Assembly (NCBI GenBank): GCA_016934035.1 | Contig: JAFGTP010000045.1 | Span: forward strand, 1-32,289 | Length of the DNA: 32,289 bases | DNA from: Fidelibacterota bacterium | GTDB taxonomy: Bacteria > Fidelibacterota > UBA2242 > JAFGTP01 | Direction of reading: 5' to 3' | Shown: positions 7,266 through 14,662 of the stretch, in pieces | Position numbering within the stretch: the stretch's first letter is position 1 | How the letters are laid out: each line of letters begins with the position of its first letter | The notes under the pieces: generated by a model | Told to the model about the DNA's origin: nothing | Seen by the model: the letters and a program-made list of their open reading frames with translations, nothing else | Databases searched by the model: none | Program-made: the position numbers and the translations under genes

Positions 7266-9116
7266 ATGACCAAAATCAGTAAAATATTTCATGACTTCTT
7301 ATATATTTTTTTCGCCTACATCCTGACAAGGACTTTACAGGCGACCGCATATTTGTCTTTAAAATTTGACCTTCAGATATTTTTCATTCTATTGCTCTCA
7401 AGCCTGGCAGTAAAAACCTTTTCCAAAGATTATCGGGAAACAAATCTCAGTTTTTTAAACGGCTGGTTTGCTGTCTTGAAAATTGATATCTATGTGTTTT
7501 TTCTGGCAGGCTTTTGCTTGATTTTGATTCAACTCTACGCTGTAACCATAAAAATCCTTTCGGGGACGTTATTAACGGTTGTGATTATCGACACCATGAT
7601 CTACCTGCTTCGGTACTTCTTCAAAAACCATGAAAAATTCCACCGGGCCGAATTTCTGATTGAGGATAAATTCAATTATATCACCTTTTTTCTGAATATC
7701 GCCTTTTTCGGATTTCTTGGGGTCAATAATCACCATTTCATGACTTTCCATCGAAATTTTGAATTACAGAAGACTCTGATTCTGATGATCTTCACTATTC
7801 TGGCAGCCGCGACAGTGACCCGAAATTTCCATCAGCCTAAAGAATATCCGGTAACCTATAAGCTATCACACCTTTGGAAAACCATGGTCATCGCCTGGTT
7901 GTTCTTCCTGGCTTTCAGATCCATAGGATTCCAAACCTATTTTACCCCCATGACGATGCTGAATTATTATCTGAAATGGATGGCATTCAACCTTGTCTTA
8001 ATCATGGTTTCCGGATTGTTTCAAAAGCATGCAGGCCCAGCCAGCCCAAAACTCCAGATTGATGAAGTGGTTAATGAATACGATGTTTCTCTGGACGACC
8101 AGGAATTTGAAAACGACGACCTGTCCAATTTCCTGCGCCGGTATCAGCAACCAGACTCTGTCAAAGCTGTGGGAGAATTTTTTCGGGCTCTGGAAAAGGT
8201 TACTCCACCATCTCAGATGATCATCATCAAAACCCGGGAACTGGCAGACATAAAAAAATTACAAAAACACAGGTATCTGGTCCTGGCAAACCGTCACCAT
8301 CCAACCGGTTTTTCCGATATCAATCAATATTTTCTGGAGATTTACAGACGCTTGATACCCGGCGGATTTTTTATCTGTGAGGCCATAACAATAGATCGCA
8401 GCCGGCACTCTGAACCCGGAAAAAATGAAAAAAAACCAGAAAACCCGGGCACACGATTTAAACTTTTTAAAAACAAATTTTATTTCACATTCTTATCTTC
8501 TACACCCAAAGATGAAATATCAAAAGCCGAATTACTGGGCAGGCTGGTCTATTGCGGCTTCCAACCCGTCAGTACACACATGGTCCGGGGAAAATTTCTG
8601 GTAATCGGTAAAAAATCAAAAATACCGGCGACGAAAGAATTGCCATCCGAAAAACTGATCTCAAAACTCAAAAAAGTCGGCTGGTATGGCAGGCTCTTCA
8701 ATCTCTTGGAATTCAGAACAATGGCCCCATTTTCGGAATATCTGGAAAATTACATCAGACAATCTGCAATGGCCGATGATTTTCGCCTCACAGCCCTGGG
8801 TAAAAAAATAAAAAAATGGGGCCTGGCCCGATTGCCCGAAATCATCAATTACCTACGGGGTGACCTCAGTCTCATCGGACCGGCACCATTGAGTGTCATT
8901 GAGTATAATTCCCGGCCTGTCTTTCTGCGGGAAATAAGACTACACTGCCGAAGCGGATTAATACCTCAATATTTCGCCGACAAAGCCAGGACTCACCGGG
9001 AGATCCTTGAATCCGAGCAGACCTACTTTGAAAACAAAAAACGAAATCCAATTCAAACAGACATCAAATATTTTTTTAAAGCATTAAAAAACATTCTATT
9101 AAATTATACAAAATAG
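7266..9116 (+). CDS. Membrane sugar-transferase-like protein with degenerate catalytic dyad
   Basis: A 616-residue protein. The N-terminal half has about six predicted membrane helices (residues 1-255). It is followed by a linker with V-V-N-E-Y-D-V, then a region with LVLANRHHPTGFSDINQYF and RLIPGGFFI (about 335-375) resembling the second half of a class I methyltransferase. The C-terminus (about 475-616) is like the bacterial sugar transferase/phosphoglycosyl transferase (PF02397) fold, with LEFRTM and LRGDLSLIGPAP. In active members of that family a Leu-Asp-Glu-Leu-Pro motif supplies the catalytic Asp-Glu pair; here it reads L-A-R-L-P (Ala521-Arg522). The gene is a paralogue of the one at 29229-31196, which keeps the pair. 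It is therefore either inactive as a phosphosugar transferase or changed in function. It sits alone after a terminator and lacks a ribosome-binding site. Confidence 0.75.
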   Translation: MTKISKIFHDFLYIFFAYILTRTLQATAYLSLKFDLQIFFILLLSSLAVKTFSKDYRETNLSFLNGWFAVLKIDIYVFFLAGFCLILIQLYAVTIKILSGTLLTVVIIDTMIYLLRYFFKNHEKFHRAEFLIEDKFNYITFFLNIAFFGFLGVNNHHFMTFHRNFELQKTLILMIFTILAAATVTRNFHQPKEYPVTYKLSHLWKTMVIAWLFFLAFRSIGFQTYFTPMTMLNYYLKWMAFNLVLIMVSGLFQKHAGPASPKLQIDEVVNEYDVSLDDQEFENDDLSNFLRRYQQPDSVKAVGEFFRALEKVTPPSQMIIIKTRELADIKKLQKHRYLVLANRHHPTGFSDINQYFLEIYRRLIPGGFFICEAITIDRSRHSEPGKNEKKPENPGTRFKLFKNKFYFTFLSSTPKDEISKAELLGRLVYCGFQPVSTHMVRGKFLVIGKKSKIPATKELPSEKLISKLKKVGWYGRLFNLLEFRTMAPFSEYLENYIRQSAMADDFRLTALGKKIKKWGLARLPEIINYLRGDLSLIGPAPLSVIEYNSRPVFLREIRLHCRSGLIPQYFADKARTHREILESEQTYFENKKRNPIQTDIKYFFKALKNILLNYTK

Positions 9117-9240
9117 TGATATTAAATCATATTTAATCTTTAACTAAAATTTTTAAATTCTAAAAATTCCAACGATTCTTCAAAACCCTTAAATAATTCA
9201 AGTCACTCCCTGAGAAGAGACTTAGATAATTAAAGATTCT

Positions 9241-9286
9241 CCTCTATATATGGTGGAAAGAGAAAAAAAAGCACAAAATGTGGTTG
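9241..9286 (+). promoter_or_regulatory. Tandem NrdR-box-like operators
   Basis: Box 1, CCTCTATATATGGTGG (9241-9256), matches 12 of 16 positions of the published NrdR box consensus acaCwAtATaTwGtgt. Box 2, GCACAAAATGTGGTTG (9271-9286), matches 10 of 16. Both keep the conserved C, A, A, T, T and G positions. They start 30 bases apart, about three helical turns, as NrdR pairs usually do, and box 2 overlaps the -35 element of the best promoter. NrdR represses ribonucleotide reductase genes when dATP is plentiful. No nrdR gene is in the window. Confidence 0.5.
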
Positions 9287-9312
9287 TCATTTAAAATATT
9301 ATCCAATATATT
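9284..9312 (+). promoter_or_regulatory. Probable sigma70-type promoter of nrdD-nrdG
   Basis: TTGTCA (9284-9289) and TATATT (9307-9312) each match five of six consensus positions and are separated by exactly 17 bases. Transcription would begin near 9319 and give a leader of nearly 140 bases before nrdD. This is the best promoter match in the window. Confidence 0.5.
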
Positions 9313-9395
9313 TTATCTGAGTTTACGATTTACCAAAAAAATTTTATCGGTTCATTCAAAGTTTTGGGCTTATTATCAGAGGATGTTTTATATAG

Positions 9396-9410
9396 CTGAC
9401 CGGTGGTCAG
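9396..9410 (+). promoter_or_regulatory. Operator-like dyad in the nrdD leader
   Basis: CTGACC and GGTCAG flank a GGT centre, with flanking bases extending the symmetry to TAG...TTA through one wobble. It lies 46 bases before the nrdD ATG and just after a second, weaker promoter candidate (TTGGGC at 9364-9369, TATATA at 9389-9394, spacer 19). It resembles a dimeric repressor site more than an RNA hairpin because the loop is only three bases. The binding protein is unknown. Confidence 0.35.
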
Positions 9411-9456
9411 TTACATAAAATTTCCTCAAATTTACCAATGAGGAGGAAAAGGGGTT

Positions 9457-11559
9457 ATGTTTCAGAAAATTATCAAAAGAAACCATGAAGCGGTGCCATT
9501 TGATACAGAAAAAATTAAAAATGCCATTTTAAAAGCCGGGGAAGCCACCAGAGAATTTGGTGAAGAAACCGCCAGTAAATTGACTCTGCGGGTCATTTCC
9601 ATGGCATTTGCAATTATCAAAGACGACATTCCGGCTGTTGAACAGATTCAGGATATTGTTGAAGAAGTTTTACTGGCTTCTCCCTACAAAAAGACAGCCA
9701 AGGCCTACATTCTCTATCGTGACCAGCACGCCAAAATTCGCGAACTGGTTTCCGCTGCCAATGCGGACATGGTCGAAAAATACATTAACCAGACAGACTG
9801 GAAAGTCAAAGAAAACAGCAATATGGGATATTCGCTTCAGGGCCTCAACAATTACCTGGCTTCCGAACTCAGCAAAATATACTGGCTCAACAACATATAT
9901 CCGGAAAGCATTAAAAAGCACCACATGCATGGTGATTATCACATTCACGATCTCAGCCAATTATCAGTCTACTGTGTGGGTTGGGACCTGGCGGACCTGA
10001 TCCAAACCGGTTTCAGAGGCGTCAGCGGCAAAATCGAATCATCGCCAGCCAAACATTTTCGCAGTATTCTGGGTCAAATCGTCAACTTTTTCTATACACT
10101 GCAGGGAGAAGCTGCCGGTGCCCAGGCCTTTTCAAATTTCGACACACTGCTGGCTCCCTTTATCTATTACGACAAACTTTCCTACAAAGAGGTCAAACAG
10201 GCCATGCAGGAATTTGTTTTTAATGTCAACGTTCCTACCCGGGTCGGTTTTCAAACGCCCTTTACAAACATTACGATGGATTTGGTTTGTCCCGGTACCC
10301 ATATGGACCAGGCAGTCATTGTCGGTGGTGTGCCCCGGGACAAATGCTATGGCGAGTTTCAACATGAAATGAATATAATCAACCGTGCCTTCCTGGAAGT
10401 CATGGCAGAAGGCGATGCCAAGGAGAGGGTATTTACCTTTCCCATTCCCACCTACAATATCACAAAAGATTTTGACTGGGACGACCCGAACCTCGATTAC
10501 CTCTGGGAAATCACCGCAAAATATGGCATTCCCTATTTCTCAAATTTCATCAACTCTGATATGAACCCAGAAGATGCCCGCTCGATGTGCTGTCGTTTGA
10601 GACTGGACAATCGTATTTTGGAAGCTCGCGGCGGCGGCCTTTTCGGCGCTCATCCTTTGACAGGATCTATCGGTGTTGTCACCATCAATATGCCACGCAT
10701 CGGATATCTGGCTGTCAATGAGGATGATTTCCTGGAGCGGCTGGATGGTCTAATGGATTCTGCCAGGGAAAGTCTCGAAATCAAACGTAAAACCCTGGAA
10801 AAATATACCGAAGAGGGGCTCTATCCCTATGTCAAATTTTACCTGAGAAATATGTACCAGCGGTTCAATAAATTCTGGAAGAACCACTTCTCCACCATTG
10901 GATTGGTTGGCATGAATGAAGCCATCGTGAACCTTCTGGGACAGGATATCGCCAGTGAAAAAGGCCAGCAATTTACTCTGCGCATCATGGACCATATGCG
11001 GGAAAAACTGATTCAATACCAGGAAACCACCGGCAATAATTATAACCTTGAAGCCACTCCGGCAGAAGCCACCTCCTTCAGACTGGCCCAGCTGGATAAG
11101 AAATTTTATCCGGACATCATTACAGCCAACGAATTAATGGGGCAAAAAAGCCGGGTCCCCTACTACACCAACTCGACTCATCTGCCGGTCAACTATACCG
11201 ATGACCTATTTGAATTACTGGACCTCCAGGATGAAATTCAGACCCGATATACCGGCGGTACGGTAGTCCACCTTTTCGGCGGCGAAAGAATCCGGGAAGG
11301 TGAGACAGTCAAAAAACTGGTCAAAAAAATATGCGAAAATTACAGACTGCCCTATTTCACCATCACGCCCACTTTCAGTATTTGTCCGGTCCACGGCTAC
11401 ATCGCCGGAGAACATTTCAAATGCGCCCGATGCGGCGAAGCCACCGAAGTATTTTCCAGGGTAGTTGGTTACCTGCGGCCTGTCAATCAATGGAATGACG
11501 GAAAAAAAGCTGAATTTGATGTACGCAATATGTTCAAAATGGAAGACATCCTTTCATGA
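9457..11559 (+). CDS. nrdD: Anaerobic (class III) ribonucleoside-triphosphate reductase
   Basis: A 700-residue glycyl radical enzyme that reduces ribonucleoside triphosphates to deoxy forms without oxygen. It begins with an ATP-cone (about residues 1-92, KIIKRNHEAVPFDTEKI), the allosteric dATP/ATP sensor. The catalytic barrel contains MCCRLRLD and RGGGLFGAHPLTGSIGVVTINMPR segments. The C-terminus has a zinc site of the CPxHGY...CxxCG type (CPVHGYIAGEHFKCARCGE) and the radical loop RVVGYLRPVNQWNDGK, in which Gly671 should carry the radical. The start at ATG 9457 is set by an AGGAGG ribosome-binding site. The stop overlaps the nrdG start (ATGA), so the two are translationally coupled. Regulation probably runs through the NrdR-like boxes upstream. 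The length and motifs are complete. Confidence 0.96.
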   Translation: MFQKIIKRNHEAVPFDTEKIKNAILKAGEATREFGEETASKLTLRVISMAFAIIKDDIPAVEQIQDIVEEVLLASPYKKTAKAYILYRDQHAKIRELVSAANADMVEKYINQTDWKVKENSNMGYSLQGLNNYLASELSKIYWLNNIYPESIKKHHMHGDYHIHDLSQLSVYCVGWDLADLIQTGFRGVSGKIESSPAKHFRSILGQIVNFFYTLQGEAAGAQAFSNFDTLLAPFIYYDKLSYKEVKQAMQEFVFNVNVPTRVGFQTPFTNITMDLVCPGTHMDQAVIVGGVPRDKCYGEFQHEMNIINRAFLEVMAEGDAKERVFTFPIPTYNITKDFDWDDPNLDYLWEITAKYGIPYFSNFINSDMNPEDARSMCCRLRLDNRILEARGGGLFGAHPLTGSIGVVTINMPRIGYLAVNEDDFLERLDGLMDSARESLEIKRKTLEKYTEEGLYPYVKFYLRNMYQRFNKFWKNHFSTIGLVGMNEAIVNLLGQDIASEKGQQFTLRIMDHMREKLIQYQETTGNNYNLEATPAEATSFRLAQLDKKFYPDIITANELMGQKSRVPYYTNSTHLPVNYTDDLFELLDLQDEIQTRYTGGTVVHLFGGERIREGETVKKLVKKICENYRLPYFTITPTFSICPVHGYIAGEHFKCARCGEATEVFSRVVGYLRPVNQWNDGKKAEFDVRNMFKMEDILS

Positions 11560-12248
11560 AGATCGCAGCCCTTCAGAAAACATCATTGATTGACTATCCG
11601 GGAGAAATAGCAGCTGTTCTTTTTACCCAGGGTTGCAATTTTCGCTGTCCCTATTGCCACAACCCGGAACTGGTTGATCCGGGGCTTTTCACCACACCCA
11701 AAAACATCGAAGAAATTCTGAAATTTCTGGAAATCCGCAAAGGGTTGCTGGACGGAGTTGTAATTACCGGCGGTGAACCGACCCTTCACCAGGACCTGCC
11801 GGAACTCATGCAGAGAATCAAAAATTTGGGGTATAAGATAAAGTTGGATACTAATGGCACAAATCCAACAATGTTGAGGAGGGTAATCGACGAAGCCCTG
11901 GTTGACTACATCGCCATGGATTACAAAGCGCCTTTAAACAAATACAGTTGGGTTGTCCGGGCAGAGGTCAATCTGAACGACATTATCGAATCCATGGAAT
12001 TGATTAAAGGCTCCGGTATCAGCTATGAATTTCGCACAACAGTGGTCGAACAATTACTGGCTCCGGTGGATATCGAAATAATCAAGGCGGAAATCGGTTC
12101 CGGAGAAAAATACTGTATCCAAAAATTTAATCCCACCAAAACTCTGGATCAGGATTTTATGGAATACAGTACTTTTTCTCCACAATTTTTTGACCAACTA
12201 GATAAAGCCCGCAACCAGGGCGCAATCAAGGAACAAATCATCAGATAA
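11556..12248 (+). CDS. nrdG: Anaerobic ribonucleotide reductase activating protein (radical SAM)
   Basis: A 230-residue radical SAM enzyme that installs the glycyl radical on NrdD using SAM and a [4Fe-4S] cluster. The cluster-binding CxxxCxxC motif is C27, C31 and C34 (GCNFRCPYCHNPEL). The SAM-contacting VITGGEPT motif follows at about residues 68-75, and a partial TIM barrel completes the protein. It is longer than E. coli NrdG (154 residues) and belongs to the longer type often annotated as the anaerobic NrdG/PflA-like group. The four-base overlap with nrdD and the terminator downstream define a two-gene operon. A pyruvate formate-lyase activase is the alternative reading, but the direct pairing with nrdD makes NrdG much more likely. 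Confidence 0.93.
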   Translation: MKIAALQKTSLIDYPGEIAAVLFTQGCNFRCPYCHNPELVDPGLFTTPKNIEEILKFLEIRKGLLDGVVITGGEPTLHQDLPELMQRIKNLGYKIKLDTNGTNPTMLRRVIDEALVDYIAMDYKAPLNKYSWVVRAEVNLNDIIESMELIKGSGISYEFRTTVVEQLLAPVDIEIIKAEIGSGEKYCIQKFNPTKTLDQDFMEYSTFSPQFFDQLDKARNQGAIKEQIIR

Positions 12249-12274
12249 CGATTCGAATACCATTTGTCTTACCG

Positions 12275-12310
12275 AAGAGGGCCTGTATAAACAACAGGCC
12301 TTTTGTCTTT
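12275..12310 (+). terminator. Intrinsic terminator of the nrdD-nrdG operon
   Basis: GGCCTGT (12280-12286) pairs with ACAGGCC (12294-12300) across a 7-base loop. The stem is extended by G-T and A-T pairs, and TTTTGTCTTTT follows. It starts 27 bases after the nrdG stop. Confidence 0.75.
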
Positions 12311-12465
12311 TCAGCTCGTTGAAGTTGAAAGACTCCTTTGACGAGGCCCCAACCCTTCGAAAAAAAAGGTGGAAATCCTAGACAATTTTTATTACTTTGT
12401 AGTTCAGCAGACAAAAATTATTTTATAAGATTAAAACCATCCAAACCAATAAATGGATCGTCTGA

Positions 12466-13458
12466 ATGACCAATAAAATCAAGAATTCCTTTACTTTCAA
12501 AATTCCCGAAGATATCAACACCCGGCTGGACTATTACCTGTCGGAACAGATACAAACAATGTCCCGTTCGAAAATTGCCAGATTGATCCGGTCGGGGTTC
12601 ATTTCTGTCAACGGGAAACCGGTCAAACCCTCCTATTTTCTGGAAGCAGCCGATACAATCCGTGTTGATATACCGGAAGATACACCCAAAAACATCCAAC
12701 CCCAGCCCATAGACCTGGATATCATTTTTGAAGATGAATATTACATTGCTGTCAACAAACCCAAAAATATTTCCGTCCATCCCGGAGCCGGAATTTCCGA
12801 CGGCACAATTGTCAACGGTCTGATGCATTATACCCGCAACCTGAGCACTGTCGGCGGCAGTGAACGCCCGGGATTGGTCCATCGCCTGGACAAAGACACA
12901 ACCGGCGCCCTGATTTGTGCCAAGACTGATGAAGCCCATTGGAAAATGAGTGAACTCTTCTCAAATCGAAAAATTTACAAAGAGTATCGCACCCTGGTCT
13001 GGGGTCTTCCGCCGGCAACGGGTCTGATCGACAAACCGATTGCCCGCAGTCTCTCGGACCGAAAAACCTACACCGTCAATGATGAAACGGGGAAACCGGC
13101 CAAAACCGAATATGAAATTTTAAGCCATTGGGATTTTTTGTCTTATCTGAAGGTAATTTTACACACCGGCCGGACTCACCAGATCAGGGTCCACATGAAA
13201 CATATCCATTGCCCCGTTCTGGGTGATCCAACCTATGGCAATGACACAGGCCGGTTAAAGGGATTGAACCAGGCCAAAAGGGAATTGCTGCTTAGAATAT
13301 TAAAAAATACCGGTCGCCAGATGCTGCATTCCTATCAACTGGGGTTTGTCCATCCTTTTACAGGGCAGGATACGAAAATTACAGCACCTTTATCGGCCGA
13401 CTTTCAGGAAGCCCTGGATATGTTGAATAATAACAAGGAACTGCTCATTGGATACTGA
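12466..13458 (+). CDS. RluA/RluD-family 23S rRNA pseudouridine synthase
   Basis: A 330-residue RNA-modifying enzyme. An S4 RNA-binding domain (about residues 17-65, LDYYLSEQ...MSRSKIARLIRSGFISVNG) precedes the RluA-type catalytic domain. The catalytic aspartate is D142 in the motif HRLDKDTTG (139-147), and the GRTHQIRVHMKHIHCPVLGDPTYG motif lies further on. S4 plus this catalytic type is the layout of RluD, which makes pseudouridines in helix 69 of 23S rRNA, and of the related RluB/C-like paralogues. The exact target cannot be fixed from sequence alone. The ATG lacks a strong ribosome-binding site. The end overlaps the start of the next gene by 11 bases. Confidence 0.9.
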   Translation: MTNKIKNSFTFKIPEDINTRLDYYLSEQIQTMSRSKIARLIRSGFISVNGKPVKPSYFLEAADTIRVDIPEDTPKNIQPQPIDLDIIFEDEYYIAVNKPKNISVHPGAGISDGTIVNGLMHYTRNLSTVGGSERPGLVHRLDKDTTGALICAKTDEAHWKMSELFSNRKIYKEYRTLVWGLPPATGLIDKPIARSLSDRKTYTVNDETGKPAKTEYEILSHWDFLSYLKVILHTGRTHQIRVHMKHIHCPVLGDPTYGNDTGRLKGLNQAKRELLLRILKNTGRQMLHSYQLGFVHPFTGQDTKITAPLSADFQEALDMLNNNKELLIGY

Positions 13459-14350
13459 AACAGCCGTAAAAAAATTTATCCGATACCTGGAAAATGAAAG
13501 AAATTATTCAGCCCTGACTGCTGAGAATTATCAGAGGGACCTCAACCAATTTTTTAATTTTGTTCGGGAATTTTACAACCTTGACCAGGTAAAAATCCAT
13601 CATATCACCAAACAATCCATTCGCCATTTTGCGGGAAAGCTCAATGAGGAAGGGCTCAAAAACACATCCATTTCACGAAAAATTGCAGCCCTCAAGTCAT
13701 TTTTTAAGTTTCTCGCTTCGGACGGAATCCTGGAAAAAAATCCCGCAGCGGGAATAAAATCCCCCAGGACCGAAAAAAAATTGCCCATTGTGGTCTCCAA
13801 AGACATTCTGGCAAAGGCCCTGAATAACATCATCTTAAAAGATTTTATCAATGCTCGCAACAAAGCCGTTATGGAACTCTTCTACAGCACCGGAATCCGG
13901 CTGGGAGAATTAGTCGGAATATCCATGAAGGATATCAACTTTGCCAAAAATACCATCAAAATTTATGGAAAAGGTGCAAAAGAAAGGATTGTCCCCTTTG
14001 GTAAAATTGTTGCAGAGAATCTGAATGTTTATCAAAAATTCAGAGTAGAAAAATTTGGAACTTTTAACCATTCATCACCATTATTCTTAAGTAACCGGGG
14101 AAAAAGAATTTCCAGGCAAATGATACAGATTATTGTAAAAAAAATATTAGAAGAGGTTTCCGAGCAATTGCATCTCAGTCCTCACGTTTTACGTCATTCT
14201 TTTGCCACCCATCTTTTGGACGAAGGCGCAGAACTGATGGCGGTCAAGGAAATGCTGGGACACGAGAGCCTGTCCACAACACAGTTGTATACTCACCTGC
14301 AAACCAACAAATTACAGGAAATGTACAAAAAGGCTCACCCTCATGGTTAA
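13448..14350 (+). CDS. Xer-type tyrosine recombinase (chromosome dimer resolution)
   Basis: A 300-residue site-specific recombinase with an N-terminal SAM-like core-binding domain (about residues 1-95) and the tyrosine recombinase catalytic domain (about 115-290). All catalytic residues are present: R151 (STGIRLGEL), K175, H246 and R249 (HVLRHSFATH), H272 (LGHESLSTTQ) and the nucleophile Y281 (YTHL). The length and the terminal KKAHPHG match XerC/XerD/XerA proteins, which resolve chromosome dimers at dif with FtsK. It starts at TTG 13448 inside the preceding gene, with AAGGAA at 13435-13440 as the ribosome-binding site. Its position inside a housekeeping operon argues against a phage or integron integrase. 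XerC versus XerD is left open. Confidence 0.9.
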   Translation: MDTETAVKKFIRYLENERNYSALTAENYQRDLNQFFNFVREFYNLDQVKIHHITKQSIRHFAGKLNEEGLKNTSISRKIAALKSFFKFLASDGILEKNPAAGIKSPRTEKKLPIVVSKDILAKALNNIILKDFINARNKAVMELFYSTGIRLGELVGISMKDINFAKNTIKIYGKGAKERIVPFGKIVAENLNVYQKFRVEKFGTFNHSSPLFLSNRGKRISRQMIQIIVKKILEEVSEQLHLSPHVLRHSFATHLLDEGAELMAVKEMLGHESLSTTQLYTHLQTNKLQEMYKKAHPHG

Positions 14351-14374
14351 CGATCAAAACAAAAGGAGTACATT

Positions 14375-14662
14375 ATGGAAATGGAAATCACAGTAAGACA
14401 CCACGAACTTCCGGAAAAAGTCAAAGAATACGCAAAAAATGAAATGGCCGTATTGGAAAAATATTTTGACCGCATTGTGAGTGCCAGAATGATCCTTGAC
14501 ACCCAAAAAGAAGGAGAAATCGCCGAACTGACCCTGCACATTACAGGGAAAGATATCATTGCAAAAGAAATCAGTGATAATTTTACCAAATCCATTGACG
14601 CTGCCGTGAAAAAAGCCACGACACAATTAAAACGATATATTGAAAAAAGGAACAATCAATAA
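14375..14662 (+). CDS. hpf: Short-form ribosome hibernation promoting factor
   Basis: A 95-residue protein of the HPF/RaiA (sigma-54 modulation) family that binds the small ribosomal subunit in slow growth and blocks translation. It begins MEMEITVRHHELPEKVKEY, the usual first strand and helix of the fold. The length corresponds to the short type without the C-terminal dimerisation domain of long HPF. A good ribosome-binding site (AAAAGGAG) precedes the ATG. The stop shares one base with the hprK start (TAATG), so the pair is translationally coupled. Short HPF next to hprK, as here, recalls the rpoN-hpf-PTS neighbourhoods of proteobacteria, although no rpoN is present. Confidence 0.9.
   Translation: MEMEITVRHHELPEKVKEYAKNEMAVLEKYFDRIVSARMILDTQKEGEIAELTLHITGKDIIAKEISDNFTKSIDAAVKKATTQLKRYIEKRNNQ

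Larger units (their letters stand above)
9117..9456. other. 340-base non-coding regulatory region upstream of nrdD
   Basis: No convincing gene is present; all frames are short and the region is AT-rich. It contains a perfect 7-base AT-rich inverted repeat (ATTAAAT/ATTTAAT, 9121-9137) just after the previous gene, two NrdR-like boxes (9241-9286), a good promoter (9284-9312), a 6-base dyad (9396-9410), and the nrdD ribosome-binding site AGGAGGAAAAGGGG (9441-9454). The long leader of nearly 140 bases between the promoter and the ATG leaves room for further control. Confidence 0.6.

Noticed and set aside
12315..12345. Ten-pair stem-loop (CTCGTTGAAG/CTTTGACGAG) after the nrdG terminator as a structured RNA
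   Set aside because: Two wobble pairs, an 11-base loop, no T-run and no match to a known RNA family. It may be chance.
12418..12939. A minus-strand frame of 173 codons over the pseudouridine synthase
   Set aside because: It mirrors the codons of the real gene and has no recognisable domain.
13448..14350. The tyrosine recombinase as a phage or integron integrase marking an island
   Set aside because: It overlaps a housekeeping gene, has Xer-type length and ending, and no attachment repeats, tRNA or phage genes are near.
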